Shown here: in pieces, positions 34,212-46,615 of the stretch
Layout: each line of letters opens with the position of its first letter
Numbering within the stretch: the stretch's first letter is position 1
Origin: Astrobacterium formosum
Lineage (GTDB): Bacteria > Pseudomonadota > Alphaproteobacteria > Rhizobiales > Xanthobacteraceae
Assembly (NCBI GenBank): GCA_030848545.1
Contig: JAVDCA010000029.1
Coordinates: 1 to 64,000 of the forward strand
DNA: 64,000 bases
Direction: 5' to 3'
The notes under the pieces: generated by a model
Told to the model about the DNA's origin: nothing
The model's input: the letters and a program-made list of their open reading frames with translations, nothing else
The model's database searches: none
Program-made: the position numbers and the translations under genes

Positions 34212-35519
34212 CTAACCGCGATAGATGGGGAAACGGGCGAGGAGCGCCGCGACCTTGTCGCGCACTTTGGCCTCGACCAGGGAATCTTCCTCGGCGCCCT
34301 TCTGCGACAACACGTCGAGCACCTCGGCGATCATGTCGCCGACCTGGCGGAACTCGGCGACACCAAAGCCGCGCGTGGTACATGCCGGCGTACCCAGGCG
34401 AATGCCTGAGGTCACGGTCGGCTTTGCCGGGTCGAACGGGATGCCGTTCTTGTTGCAGGTGATGTGGGCGCGCCCGAGCGCGGCCTCGGACACTTTTCCG
34501 GTCAGTCGCTTGGGGCGCAGATCCACCAGCATCAGGTGGGTGTCGGTGCCGCCGGAGACAATGTCGTAGCCCTTCGACTTCACGGCATCCGAAAGCGCGC
34601 GGGCGTTTTCGACGATGTTCTTCGCGTAGAGCTTGAACGACGGCCTGAGAGCTTCGCCGAACGCCACCGCCTTGGCGGCGATGACGTGCATCAGCGGGCC
34701 GCCCTGCATGCCGGGAAACACGGCCGAATTGAGCTTCTTGGCGATCTCCGGATCGTCCGACAGGATGACGCCGCCGCGCGGGCCGCGCAGAGTCTTGTGG
34801 GTCGTGGTGGTCACCACATGGGCGTGCGGGAACGGACTCGGATGGGCGCCGCCGGCGACCAGACCGGCGAAATGCGCCATGTCGACCATCAGCAGGGCGC
34901 CGATCTCGTCGGCTACGTCACGGAACCCCTTGAAGTCGAAGATGCGCGGATAGGCTGAGCCGCCGGCGACGATCAGCTTGGGCTTGTGTTCGTGGGCGAG
35001 TTTTCGAACCTCGTCCATGTCGATCGTGTGGTTGTCGGGCCGGACGCCGTAGGGCACGACCTTGAACCACTTGCCGGACATGTTGACGGGCGAGCCATGG
35101 GTGAGATGGCCCCCGGCGGCGAGATTGAGGCCCATGAAGGTGTCGCCGGGCTGCATCAGGGCCATGAACACGGCCGCATTGGCGGACGCCCCCGAATGCG
35201 GCTGCACGTTTGCGAAACTGCATCCGAAAAGCTTCGTAACCCGTTCGATAGCCAGGTTTTCCGCCACGTCCACATACTGGCAGCCGCCGTAATAGCGCTT
35301 GCCCGGCAGGCCTTCCGCATACTTGTTGGTGAGGACCGAACCTTGCGCTTCCAGGACCGCCCGGCTGACGATGTTCTCCGACGCGATCAGCTCGATCTCG
35401 TCGCGTTGGCGACCGAGTTCGCGACCAATCACGTCGGCGATTTCAGGATCGGTTTCGGCCAGCCCGGCGGCAAAGAATGCGTCGGGGGCCGCTCGGCCAA
35501 TGGCGTCGGTCAAAGACAT
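34212..35519 (-). CDS. glyA: Serine hydroxymethyltransferase
   Basis: GlyA converts serine and tetrahydrofolate into glycine and methylene-THF with PLP. The 435-residue protein has '[20 protein letters not shown]', the PLP-lysine block '[16 protein letters not shown]' and '[11 protein letters not shown]'. ATG 35519 is the family start; the frame to 35639 is an unlikely extension. It is the first gene of the leftward group with nrdR. Confidence 0.97.
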   Translation of the reverse strand: MSLTDAIGRAAPDAFFAAGLAETDPEIADVIGRELGRQRDEIELIASENIVSRAVLEAQGSVLTNKYAEGLPGKRYYGGCQYVDVAENLAIERVTKLFGCSFANVQPHSGASANAAVFMALMQPGDTFMGLNLAAGGHLTHGSPVNMSGKWFKVVPYGVRPDNHTIDMDEVRKLAHEHKPKLIVAGGSAYPRIFDFKGFRDVADEIGALLMVDMAHFAGLVAGGAHPSPFPHAHVVTTTTHKTLRGPRGGVILSDDPEIAKKLNSAVFPGMQGGPLMHVIAAKAVAFGEALRPSFKLYAKNIVENARALSDAVKSKGYDIVSGGTDTHLMLVDLRPKRLTGKVSEAALGRAHITCNKNGIPFDPAKPTVTSGIRLGTPACTTRGFGVAEFRQVGDMIAEVLDVLSQKGAEEDSLVEAKVRDKVAALLARFPIYRG

Positions 35520-35715
35520 TGCGGGTTCCCTAAAGCGAAGAGTCGATGCGAGTCCCGGCGCGGCGATACCGTCCGCGTCCGGCCCGCGATAGCATATTCG
35601 CTCCAGGCCCGCCAAGCTTTGGGAAGGGGGTCCGGACAAGCACGCAAGATGTTGGGTGTCGACCGAGCCCCACAGGTCTGCGGTCCCGCGCGTCGGGCCG
35701 CGACGGCACCATGCT

Positions 35716-35907
35716 TCAGCCGTTCTCCCGCGTCAGCCGCCGCTCGAGCTTGGCGAGCGCGAGGCGCTGCAATTCGTTGCGCCGAGCCGTGACCGGGCCG
35801 ACCACGCTGACCTCGATGCCGGTCACGGAATCGATCGCGGTCGCCTTCACGCTGGTACCGATGACGGTGAACTCGAAATAGACGTCGCGGCCTTCGGCGT
35901 CGTTCAC
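35716..35907 (-). CDS. DUF6898-like small protein, 63 aa
   Basis: The short protein reads '[20 protein letters not shown]' followed by '[10 protein letters not shown]' and a basic helix, matching a small uncharacterised protein regularly found near glyA in Rhizobiales; I place it in DUF6898 with some doubt. No signal or membrane segment. Confidence 0.65.
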   Translation of the reverse strand: MNDAEGRDVYFEFTVIGTSVKATAIDSVTGIEVSVVGPVTARRNELQRLALAKLERRLTRENG

Positions 35908-35927
35908 GGGGCCTGCCCTCCCACCCG

Positions 35928-37211
35928 TCAGCCGCGTCGGCCGCCCTGTGCCGCGCCGGCACCATCACGTGAATAGATGTCGTCGCGGAACTGGACGACC
36001 CCGTCGGGGGTCGCCCACCCGGTCACGTAGACCCAATAGAGCGGCACGGCTTTGGCGATTCGGGCGTCCTTGCGCTCGCCCGACTTGATCACCTGATCGA
36101 CGTCCATCCGCGTCCAACCCGGCGTCTCGGACAAGAGCCAGTAGACCAGCTCGCGCACGTTCTGGATGCGCATGCAGCCGGACGAATGGAAGCGGTACTC
36201 CTCCCCGAACAGGGTCTTCGAATTGGTGTCGTGCATGTAGACGCCGTGCGCGGAGGGGAAGTTGATGCGCACCGTGCCCATGGAATTGAAGTCGCCGGGG
36301 TCCTGCTTGAAGCGGTAGTTGACCGCCTCCTCGGAGTACCAGTTGACCTGCTGCGGCGTGAGCTCGTGGCCACGCGGATCGTAGATGCGGATGCGGTTCT
36401 GGGTGAGGTAATCGGGCTCGGCCTGCATCTTGGGGATCAGGTCCTTGCGCACGATGGAAACCGGCACCGTCCAGTAGGGGTTGAAATTGATTTCGACGAT
36501 CCGGCTGTTGATATCCGGCGACGGGCGGTCCGGCTTGCCGGCCACCGCGATGTGGCGCGAGACGACGACATCGCCCTCGATCGCCTCCAGCTGGGCGGCC
36601 GGGATGTTGCAGACGACGAAACGCGGCCCGAGGTGGCCGCTCATGGCGCGCAGGCGAACCACATTGAGGCGCAGCTGCTCGAGCCGGGCGGCGGCCGGGA
36701 CGTTGAGGGCGCGAAAGCTCTGCTCGCGCAGGACGCCGTCGATGGACAGCCCGTGGCGGGCCTGAAAGCGCTTGACCGCCGCTTCCACATAGGAGTCGAA
36801 AACGTCGGTGCTGCCGGCACTGGGATCGAGGTCGCCGGAGGCAGCGAGGCGCGCGCGCAGCGCCTTGACGCTCGGGTGCTTGTTGCCGAGCCGCAGCCGC
36901 TCCACCGGCGGCACCACGGGCCAGCCGCCGCGGGCGACGATCTGCTCGTAGCGGACAACGGCCGACTCCGTCGTCTGGGCGGTCGACGGCGACAGGGTCG
37001 GCAGCGATGATTTCGGCATCGTGATGGTGCGCGAGGCCGCATCGAAGCCGGCGCCGAAATCGCCGCCTTGGGTGTCGATGAGCTTCTGCAGCGGATCGTC
37101 GGCGGCGGCCCAGGCCGCATGCGCGAATCCGGCGGCGCCGACCGTACCGAGCGCCGTCATCAGCCGCCGCCGGCTGATCGCGTGTGTCTTCAACTTGCAG
37201 TCGCCCGACAT
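35928..37211 (-). CDS. L,D-transpeptidase with Tat-type signal
   Basis: The 427-residue protein starts at 37211 with a twin-arginine-like signal (ISRRRLMTALGTVGAAG). It continues with a peptidoglycan-binding domain (about 115-180: 'VKRFQARHGLSIDGVLREQS') and a YkuD domain with 'HGVYMHDT' and the catalytic 'HSSGCMRIQN' near residue 345. It should form 3-3 cross-links in peptidoglycan or attach proteins to it. The neighbour is an LdtR regulator, which in Liberibacter controls such an enzyme. Confidence 0.88.
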   Translation of the reverse strand: MSGDCKLKTHAISRRRLMTALGTVGAAGFAHAAWAAADDPLQKLIDTQGGDFGAGFDAASRTITMPKSSLPTLSPSTAQTTESAVVRYEQIVARGGWPVVPPVERLRLGNKHPSVKALRARLAASGDLDPSAGSTDVFDSYVEAAVKRFQARHGLSIDGVLREQSFRALNVPAAARLEQLRLNVVRLRAMSGHLGPRFVVCNIPAAQLEAIEGDVVVSRHIAVAGKPDRPSPDINSRIVEINFNPYWTVPVSIVRKDLIPKMQAEPDYLTQNRIRIYDPRGHELTPQQVNWYSEEAVNYRFKQDPGDFNSMGTVRINFPSAHGVYMHDTNSKTLFGEEYRFHSSGCMRIQNVRELVYWLLSETPGWTRMDVDQVIKSGERKDARIAKAVPLYWVYVTGWATPDGVVQFRDDIYSRDGAGAAQGGRRG

Positions 37212-37618
37212 CTGGCGATGACCTCGGAATGGTAGCCGTCCCGGCCCCGGACCTAGACCATCAGGGCGACCGGACGCAATGGACTCGCGCGATCGTGAGC
37301 GCAGCTTGCATCCGACGGCAGCCGCCCGGTACGGCGGGCGACGGCAAATCGTGGCGCGGAGAGCCGGGCGAGTTCCTGTCGGGCGAACCATTTCGGCTGC
37401 CGCAACGTTACCGACAGGCACGCGCCGGGTGTCAACCGGCCGCAACGGGGACGGCGAACGCGGTGGATTTTGCCGGTTTCCAGCCGCGGCACCAACGTAT
37501 CGGCAGGCGTAGCGTCCGACCCGTTCCCGGCGCGTGCGCCCGCAATAACGCGCGACGCGCTCCGGGCGGGGGACCCGGAGCGCGTCGGCTGTCGATCCAA
37601 TCGCGGGAGTGCGGACGA
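37212..37618. other. Gene-free stretch between ldtR and the L,D-transpeptidase gene
   Basis: Apart from the strong hairpin at 37554-37586 I see no gene, RNA or clear promoter here. The remaining 340 bases are GC-rich with no family-like frame on either strand. The promoter of the transpeptidase gene should lie in the part near 37212-37300. Confidence 0.5.
37554..37586 (-). terminator. 13-bp stem hairpin after ldtR
   Basis: GACGCGCTCCGGG and CCCGGAGCGCGTC form a perfect 13-bp stem with a 7-base loop, 33 bases after the ldtR stop. No T run follows on the minus strand, so it may be a factor-dependent or weak terminator or an mRNA-protecting stem. Confidence 0.5.
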
Positions 37619-38131
37619 TCAGAGACGATACAAAATCTGGTCGGTCCAGAACCGCTCGAGGCGGTGCAGCGACTTGTTCAAGGTGGCGAACTCATCGGTG
37701 TTGATGCCGCCCACCTGCTCCACCGTGCGAACGTGCTTCTGGTAGAGCGCCTCGACGATGTCGCGCACGTCGCGGCCCTTGTCGGTCAATTTGATGCGCA
37801 CCGAGCGCCGGTCGACGCGGGAGCGCTGGTGGTCGAGGAAGCCCATCTCGACCAGCTTCTTGAGGTTGTAGGAAACGTTGGAGCCGAGATAGTAGCCGCG
37901 CGTGCGCAGCTCACCGGCCGTCAACTCCTTGTCGCCGATATTGTACAACAGGAGTGCCTGGACCGAATTGATGTCGGAACGACCGCGGCGGTCGAACTCG
38001 TCCTTGATGACGTCGAGCAGGCGCCGATGCAGCCGCTCAACCAGCGTCAAGGCCTCGAGATAAAGCGGACGGACTTGATCGAAGCGGTTGTCGCGCTCCG
38101 CGGATTCCACCGGCTTGGTCAGCGGTTTCAT
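37619..38131 (-). CDS. ldtR: LdtR-like MarR-family regulator
   Basis: The 170-residue protein has the MarR winged helix ('ELTAGELRTRGYYLGSNVSY', then 'NLKKLVEMGFLDHQRSRVDR' and 'RSVRIKLTDKG'). It is close to LdtR of Liberibacter and Sinorhizobium, which controls an L,D-transpeptidase gene and osmotic stress tolerance. The adjacent transpeptidase gene supports the same pairing. The promoter region upstream contains a palindrome (38245-38261). Confidence 0.85.
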   Translation of the reverse strand: MKPLTKPVESAERDNRFDQVRPLYLEALTLVERLHRRLLDVIKDEFDRRGRSDINSVQALLLYNIGDKELTAGELRTRGYYLGSNVSYNLKKLVEMGFLDHQRSRVDRRSVRIKLTDKGRDVRDIVEALYQKHVRTVEQVGGINTDEFATLNKSLHRLERFWTDQILYRL

Positions 38132-38241
38132 GTGACGCCCTTTGTCGATTATGTTCTTTTACGTTTTGTCGTTCGACGAGGCCCTGTTCCCCCGTCCTGA
38201 CCCGACCATACGTCACACGCTCTAAGATCGGCTTAAACAAC

Positions 38242-38261
38242 AGTATAAAGGCAACCTTTAT
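38242..38261. promoter_or_regulatory. Palindrome next to the ldtR promoter
   Basis: ATAAAGG-CAA-CCTTTAT (38245-38261) overlaps a minus-strand TATACT box (38247-38242), 111 bases before ldtR. It is a candidate operator for LdtR autoregulation. The rest of 38132-38436 has no accepted gene; a 52-codon plus-strand frame at 38282-38440 is not supported by a family. Confidence 0.4.
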
Positions 38262-38436
38262 TTCCGAAGGTAAATGATTGATTGAACGAGAGTTGTAGAG
38301 ATTGCCGTTACGATGGATTCACCTTGACTGGCGAGCGCGTCATCGCGAGCAAGACCGAGAAATCCGGGCTCTTCTTCGCGGCGGAGGATGACGTCATCGG
38401 CTGCGTCTTCCCGTACTGGCACCACGACCGACACCA

Positions 38437-39336
38437 CTAATGCGTGCTCTCGCGCAGAAAACGGATGATGCCGGAAAAATCGACTCCCGCATTGCCGTCG
38501 GCGTTGTCGATGAAGGCCTGGTAGACGGCGGCGGCGCCGGCTCCCAAGGGCGATGTCGCCCGCGTCGCCCTGGCGACGTCCTGGGCGAGTTTCAGATCCT
38601 TGAGCATCATCGCGGCCGTGAAGCCGGCCCTGTAGTCGCGGTTCGCCGGCGAAGTCGGCACCGGTCCCGGCACCGGGCAGTAGCTCGTCAGCGACCAGCA
38701 CTGCCCCGACGACTTCGACGCGATGTCGAACAGCTTTTGCGGCTCGAGCCCGAGCTTTTCAGCGAGCACGAAAGCCTCCGAGACGGCGATCATGGTGACG
38801 CCCAGGATGAGGTTGTTGCAGATCTTGGCGGCCTGCCCGTTGCCCGCCCCGCCGGCATGCACCACCGTCTTGCCCATGGCGGACAGGATCGGTTCGGCGC
38901 GCGCGAACGCCGCCTCCTCGCCCCCGACCATGAATGTGAGGGTCGCCCCTTGGGCGCCGGCGATGCCGCCGGAGACGGGCGCGTCGACCATCATCAAGCC
39001 CTTGGCCACCGCGGCCGCCGCGATGGTGCGCGCCGTCTCCACGTCGATGGTGGAGGAATCGATCAGCAGCGCCTCGGCCGCCGCACTGGCGACGATGCCG
39101 TCCTCGCCCAGATAGGCGTCGCGCACATGGCTGCCCGCCGGCAGCATGGTGATGACCATTTCGGCGCCATCGCAGGCCTGGGCGACGGAGGTCGCAGCCG
39201 TACCTCCCGCCACGGCGAGCTTGCCGACCGACGCCTTGACGAGGTCGAAGCCGGTGACGGCGTGGCCGGCCTTCATGAGGTTCTCGGCCATGGGCAAGCC
39301 CATATTGCCGAGGCCGATAAATCCGATGCGCGCCAT
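38437..39336 (-). CDS. mmsB: 3-hydroxyisobutyrate dehydrogenase
   Basis: The enzyme oxidises 3-hydroxyisobutyrate to methylmalonate semialdehyde in valine breakdown. The 299-residue protein has the NAD motif GLGNMG (8-13), the substrate block 'DAPVSGGIAGAQGATLTFMV' and the catalytic Lys block 'GNGQAAKICNN'. The neighbouring hydroxyisobutyryl-CoA hydrolase and acyl-CoA dehydrogenase make a valine-catabolic group. Confidence 0.93.
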   Translation of the reverse strand: MARIGFIGLGNMGLPMAENLMKAGHAVTGFDLVKASVGKLAVAGGTAATSVAQACDGAEMVITMLPAGSHVRDAYLGEDGIVASAAAEALLIDSSTIDVETARTIAAAAVAKGLMMVDAPVSGGIAGAQGATLTFMVGGEEAAFARAEPILSAMGKTVVHAGGAGNGQAAKICNNLILGVTMIAVSEAFVLAEKLGLEPQKLFDIASKSSGQCWSLTSYCPVPGPVPTSPANRDYRAGFTAAMMLKDLKLAQDVARATRATSPLGAGAAAVYQAFIDNADGNAGVDFSGIIRFLRESTH

Positions 39337-39425
39337 ATTCCCCCCTCCCCTTTGTTCGTATTGGTCAGGACCTTTTTGGCCCGATCATGTCCATGTCCGT
39401 ACCAGGCCGATGCCGGCGAGCCGCG

Positions 39426-39872
39426 TCATGGCGGATGCTCTCGTGCCGCCATGATGGCCAGGAACAGATAGGCGAGGATCAGGAGCAGTTCGACAACGAC
39501 CACAAGAATCGCTTCCCCGTAGACCTGGGGAAAGAACACGTCGATGACCACCATGGAGACCGAGGAGGTCAGCCACACCACGGCCCCCCACGGGGCAGCG
39601 AGCCAAAGGCCTACGGCGGCGACGAGGTCGATGATGGCAAAGAACACGGTTGCGCTCTGGGCAGACGTGCTCATGTCCAAGAAGCCGTCATGGGGCCCCA
39701 TAAAGCCGCACACCACCGCCCAGTGGTAGAGGCCCTTGAGCATGATGACGACCGACATGACGCGCAGGAACAGAACCAGCCAGTCGGTCCAGCCGCGCGG
39801 GACCGGCCGGCCGGACACGTCCGCAACCGGCTCGATGTCGCCGCGGGCTACGATCTTGATGGGCTCCGTCAT
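39426..39872 (-). CDS. DUF6163-like membrane protein, 148 aa
   Basis: The protein has four hydrophobic helices (about 30-50, 72-92, 95-112 and 119-140). It is regularly found inside valine-catabolic groups of Bradyrhizobium-like bacteria; I place it in DUF6163 with moderate certainty. The start at 39872 overlaps the hydrolase stop by 4 bases (ATGA), so it is coupled to that enzyme. Confidence 0.65.
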   Translation of the reverse strand: MTEPIKIVARGDIEPVADVSGRPVPRGWTDWLVLFLRVMSVVIMLKGLYHWAVVCGFMGPHDGFLDMSTSAQSATVFFAIIDLVAAVGLWLAAPWGAVVWLTSSVSMVVIDVFFPQVYGEAILVVVVELLLILAYLFLAIMAAREHPP

Positions 39873-40924
39873 GGCAGTTCGAGCTCGTCCTTGATGGGCG
39901 CGAAATGGGCCTCGACATCGGCGTCCGCCACCTCGGCGAGCGTCGCGGGGCGCCATTGCGGACGGTTGTCGCGATCGATCACCACCGCCCGCACGCCTTC
40001 GTAGAAGTCATGTTCATAGACGAAACGGGACACGAGGCGAAACTCGGCACGCATGCAGTCTTCGAATGTCCACATGAGCCCGCGGCGCATCTGCGCCAGG
40101 GCGATCTTGAGGCTTTTGGGTGCCTTGGTGCGGATGGTGCGCGCCAGCCCCTGCGCCCAATCGGCATCCGGACCCGTCCAGGCGTCCAGCCCGTCGACAA
40201 TATCCTCGACCCGGTCGGGCGCGAACAGGCGATTGACGGCCACCAGGCGGGGCGTCAGGGGGCCTTCGCCGGCCGGCCGGGCGAAACCAGCCAGGATATC
40301 GTCCGTCGGTCCCGGCTCTGCCAGCGCATCGAGGAGTGCGCCGAAGCGCCCGGAGGCAACCCGATGGGTGGCGACGCCGGCCATGACCGCGTCCTCGGGG
40401 CCGAGCCGCTCGCCCGTCAGGGCGCAATAGGTGCCGGTGAGGCCGGCGAGACGGGGCAGGAACCAGGTGCCGCCCACGTCGGGAAACAGGCCAATGCCGA
40501 CCTCCGGCATGGCGAACACGAAACGTTCGCCGGCGATCCGGTGCGAGCCATGGACCGAAATGCCGACCCCTCCCCCCATGACGATACCGTCGATCAGGGA
40601 CACATACGGCTTCGGGTAGCGCTTGATCAGGGTGTTGAGGGCATATTCGTCGCGCCAGAAAGCGAGCGCGCGATGGTGCTCGCCGCTGCGGCCGTACTCG
40701 TAGATCACCTTGATGTCGCCGCCGGCGCAGAAAGCGCGCTCGCCGGCGGCGGTGACGACGACGCGCTCGACCGCCGGGTCGCCGCGCCATGCATCGAGCT
40801 GCGCAGAGAGGTGCAACACCATCTCGTGGGTGAGCGAATTGAGTGCGCGGGGTCGGTCGAGGGTGACGATGCCGGCGACGCCGCGGCGCGTGAACAGGAT
40901 GTCGGGGGAACGGGATTCGTGCAT
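39869..40924 (-). CDS. 3-hydroxyisobutyryl-CoA hydrolase (enoyl-CoA hydratase family)
   Basis: The 351-residue protein is longer than ordinary enoyl-CoA hydratases and matches the HIBCH type, which releases CoA from 3-hydroxyisobutyryl-CoA in valine breakdown. It has the oxyanion blocks 'CAGGDIKVIYEYG' and 'VMGGGVGISVHGSHRI' and the acid block 'PEVGIGLFPDVGGTWFLPRL'. ATG 40924 is preferred; 40954 and 40984 are in frame with no better ribosome site. Confidence 0.9.
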   Translation of the reverse strand: MHESRSPDILFTRRGVAGIVTLDRPRALNSLTHEMVLHLSAQLDAWRGDPAVERVVVTAAGERAFCAGGDIKVIYEYGRSGEHHRALAFWRDEYALNTLIKRYPKPYVSLIDGIVMGGGVGISVHGSHRIAGERFVFAMPEVGIGLFPDVGGTWFLPRLAGLTGTYCALTGERLGPEDAVMAGVATHRVASGRFGALLDALAEPGPTDDILAGFARPAGEGPLTPRLVAVNRLFAPDRVEDIVDGLDAWTGPDADWAQGLARTIRTKAPKSLKIALAQMRRGLMWTFEDCMRAEFRLVSRFVYEHDFYEGVRAVVIDRDNRPQWRPATLAEVADADVEAHFAPIKDELELP

Positions 40925-41075
40925 TATTACATGTCTCAAACCTGTCGACTGCATCGTGACTGATCTTGTCCGGGTTGGCATCAATCGACCGCGAGCCGGA
41001 GGATCCGCCGTTCCATGATCGTCGCGAAGGAATACGGCCGTCCGGCGGAAATGCGTCGTCGGGACGCCTTTTGGC

Positions 41076-43855
<2,780 letters not shown>

Positions 43856-43888
43856 AAATCCGCAGATTAGGAAACCGCAGGCAGGACA

Positions 43889-44608
43889 GTGGTGCGGATT
43901 TCGGCACAGGTTCCCCCCAAAGGCGCGGCCAGGCCATATTCCCCCCCGGTTGTGATCTACGAGCGGCCCTCGAGAGCCTCGCGGGTCCTGGTGGTCGCCT
44001 TCAGCCTTCTGGTGGTCATCTTCGCCGGCTGGATGCTGACACCGATCATGCTCGCCCATTACCCGAGCGCTGTCGCGGCCGTCCCGCTTCTGCGTGACCT
44101 GATCGGCCAGAGCGGCACCCCCGACCCTGAACCCGTGGCGGAATCCATGGCGGCACCTGAGCCGAGCCCGGCCAACGGGATCGCCCTGAATGCCGAACCA
44201 GAACCGGCGCCTGCCTTCCCATCACCGCCCGCCACCGAGGCACGGCCGGCGCCGGCGGACAGCTCGACCGAATCCACGCATCCAGACTCCCCAGCGGAGG
44301 CGTCCACTCAAGCCGCCGTAGATATGCCGGTTGCGCTCGCGGTTCCGCCCGGCCTGCTGCCATGGCCTGACGCCGATCCGTCCGCCGCACCCACCGAACC
44401 GGTGGTTGCCGAAGTGACGACGGGCACGCTCGGCGAACCCATCGATGCCGCTCCGGTACCGCTGCCCCGGCCACGGCCGTCGGCCGCCTCCCTGGCCCGG
44501 CTCACGGTGCCGGTGCCGCGGCCACGGCCGGACGAAGCCCCGTCGGTGGCGGAGGAAAGCCCCATACCGGATGACGGGCTGTTCGACCGCCTGACGCGGC
44601 CCAACTGA
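43889..44608 (+). CDS. Proline-rich single-span membrane protein
   Basis: The 239-residue product (GTG start) has a membrane helix at about 33-53 and then 180 residues rich in Pro, Ala and Glu with repeated PRPRP-type stretches. Such proteins often lie across the periplasm. No family is recognised. It begins 33 bases after hemB in the same direction. Confidence 0.55.
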   Translation: MVRISAQVPPKGAARPYSPPVVIYERPSRASRVLVVAFSLLVVIFAGWMLTPIMLAHYPSAVAAVPLLRDLIGQSGTPDPEPVAESMAAPEPSPANGIALNAEPEPAPAFPSPPATEARPAPADSSTESTHPDSPAEASTQAAVDMPVALAVPPGLLPWPDADPSAAPTEPVVAEVTTGTLGEPIDAAPVPLPRPRPSAASLARLTVPVPRPRPDEAPSVAEESPIPDDGLFDRLTRPN

Positions 44609-44620
44609 CACGAAAAGCAC

Positions 44621-45850
44621 CTATGGGGCACCGACCGGCGAACCGGCGGCGAGCCTGACCGGCTGGTACCCGGCCTCCGCCATGGCGGTCAGGATGGCGT
44701 CCGAATGGGTGCGGTCGCGGGTCTCGACGGTGACGTCGAGCTTGGCGCCCTTGGCCGGCACGTCCAGGAACAGGCGCCGGTGCTCGACCTCGAGGATGTT
44801 GGCGCCGAGCGTGCCGAGCAGGGTCGCGATCTGGCCGAGGACGCCGGGACGATCCGGGATGGTCAGCCGAAATGCGACCATGCGCACGTCGCGCTCAAGC
44901 TCGCGCACCATGATCGACGACAGGATGCGCGGATCGATATTGCCGCCGCACAGGACCAACCCGACCTTGCGGCCGCGGAAGCGTTCGGGCTCGGCGAGAA
45001 GAGCCGCGAGGCCGGCGGCGCCGGCGCCCTCCGCCATGGTCTTCTGCAGGGTCAGGTAGGCATTGACCGCGCGTTCCAGATGGGTCTCGTCGACCAGCAC
45101 GATGTCGCTGACCAGTTCGCGCACGATCGGCAGCGTCAACCGGCCGACATTCTTGACCGCGATGCCTTCCGCAAGCGTCGGTCCGCCGATCGGCCGGCTT
45201 TCGCCCGAAATCGCATTACGCATGGCCGGATAGAGGGTCGCCTCGACGCCGACGATCTCGATCGCCTCCCGCAGGCCCTTGGCGGCGACCGCATTGCCGG
45301 CAATGAGGCCGCCGCCGCCGATGGGGATCACCAGCACGTCGAGATCGGGGATCTCCTCCAGCATTTCCACCGCGATGGTGCCCTGTCCGGCCATGATCAA
45401 CGGGTCGTCGTAGGGATGGACCAGGACGAAGCCCTTTTCCTCCACCAGAACCTCGGCGCGCGCCTGCGACTCCGCCACCGTTTCGCCGTCGAGCACCACG
45501 TCGGCCCCGTAGGAGCGGGTCGACTGCACCTTCACGAGCGGCGTCGTCACCGGCATCACGATGGTCGCCGGAATGCCGAGCCGGGCGGCGTGGTAGGCGA
45601 CCGCCTGGGCGTGGTTGCCGGCCGACATGGCGACCACGCCACGGCGGCGCTCGTCCTCGCCGAGGGCGGAGAGCCGCACCAGGGCGCCGCGGTCCTTGAA
45701 CGAATTGGTCACCTGCAGGTTTTCATATTTTACGTAGACGTCCGCACCCGTGAGCGCCGACAATTTGGGCGCCGGCAGGAGGGGCGTGCGCAACACCGCG
45801 CCGACCAGGACACGGCGGGCGGCGAGGATCGTCTCGAGGGAAATGGTCAC
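44621..45850 (-). CDS. ilvA: Threonine ammonia-lyase with ACT domain
   Basis: The enzyme turns threonine into 2-oxobutyrate, feeding isoleucine synthesis or breakdown. The 409-residue protein has the PLP lysine Lys52 in TNSFKDRGA, the loop 'SAGNHAQAVAYH' and GGGGLIAG for the cofactor phosphate. An ACT domain of about 70 residues is at the end ('FRLTIPDRPGVLGQIATLLG'). A single ACT domain is nearer to the TdcB-like short form than to E. coli IlvA with its two ACT-like domains. GTG start at 45850 with GGAG upstream. Confidence 0.9.
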   Translation of the reverse strand: MTISLETILAARRVLVGAVLRTPLLPAPKLSALTGADVYVKYENLQVTNSFKDRGALVRLSALGEDERRRGVVAMSAGNHAQAVAYHAARLGIPATIVMPVTTPLVKVQSTRSYGADVVLDGETVAESQARAEVLVEEKGFVLVHPYDDPLIMAGQGTIAVEMLEEIPDLDVLVIPIGGGGLIAGNAVAAKGLREAIEIVGVEATLYPAMRNAISGESRPIGGPTLAEGIAVKNVGRLTLPIVRELVSDIVLVDETHLERAVNAYLTLQKTMAEGAGAAGLAALLAEPERFRGRKVGLVLCGGNIDPRILSSIMVRELERDVRMVAFRLTIPDRPGVLGQIATLLGTLGANILEVEHRRLFLDVPAKGAKLDVTVETRDRTHSDAILTAMAEAGYQPVRLAAGSPVGAP

Positions 45851-45982
45851 GGGTACAACTCCGGTTCGCCGCGACCATAAGACCGGCCTTGTCGCGGCGC
45901 CAGCCCGTGGCATTCGGTGATATGCCCTGCCGCCGGCGGCCGGAATGGCTTATGCTCGTCCGGACTGGATCGGGAGATGGCC

Positions 45983-46519
45983 ATGACCGACCGCGGACCC
46001 GGACACTTCGGCGCCGGCATCGACGTCAAGCCGCACGCCTACGACCCGTTGCACCAGCCGGAACTGTTCGAGGGCGTGCTGGCGCGCCGCATTCTCGCTT
46101 TCATGATCGACGTCGTGATCATCTTCTTGCCGGTCGCGCTCGCCGCCATCTTCATCTTCTTTTTCGGCATCATCACACTCGGCTTCGGCTTCGCGCTCTA
46201 CTGGCTGCTCGGCCCGGGAGCCACCATCTGGGCGGTCATCTACTATGCGGTCACGCTGGGGAGCCCGGCGTCGGCGACACTGGGCATGCGCGTCATGGAT
46301 ATCCAGCTTCGCACCTGGTACGGCGCGCCTTGCTATTCGGTGCTCGGTGCCGTCCACGCCGTCCTGTTCTGGATATCGGTGTCGGCGTTAACGCCTTTCG
46401 TGCTCCTGGTCGGCCTCTTCAACGATCGCCGCCGTCTCCTGCACGACATCGTTCTCGGCACGGTCGCCGTCAACAACCCGGCGCGGGCCGCGGCGCTCGC
46501 CGGCTCCCGGCGGTTCTAG
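45983..46519 (+). CDS. RDD family membrane protein
   Basis: The 178-residue protein has the RDD signature near the start ('LARRILAFMIDVVIIF') with Arg and Asp in the first helix, and 'LFNDRRRLLHDIVLGTV' at the end, with three to four membrane helices. Function is not settled; some members affect sodium or proton exchange. ATG 45983 is chosen for its GGGAG site. It precedes bpt, a common pair in Rhizobiales. Confidence 0.85.
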   Translation: MTDRGPGHFGAGIDVKPHAYDPLHQPELFEGVLARRILAFMIDVVIIFLPVALAAIFIFFFGIITLGFGFALYWLLGPGATIWAVIYYAVTLGSPASATLGMRVMDIQLRTWYGAPCYSVLGAVHAVLFWISVSALTPFVLLVGLFNDRRRLLHDIVLGTVAVNNPARAAALAGSRRF

Positions 46520-46615
46520 GGCACAACGCCGAACGAGGTCGCGGCGCGATCGAAAAGCCTTTGACGGCGCTGCTCCGGCGCGCGATCCTGACGGGAAAAC
46601 CGCCCAGGGACTCCG

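Noticed and set aside
38282-38440. 52-codon plus-strand frame before mmsB
   Set aside because: Its third codon positions are GC-rich, but the start is a TTG with no ribosome site, no family is recognised, and it may be part of a dispersed repeat.
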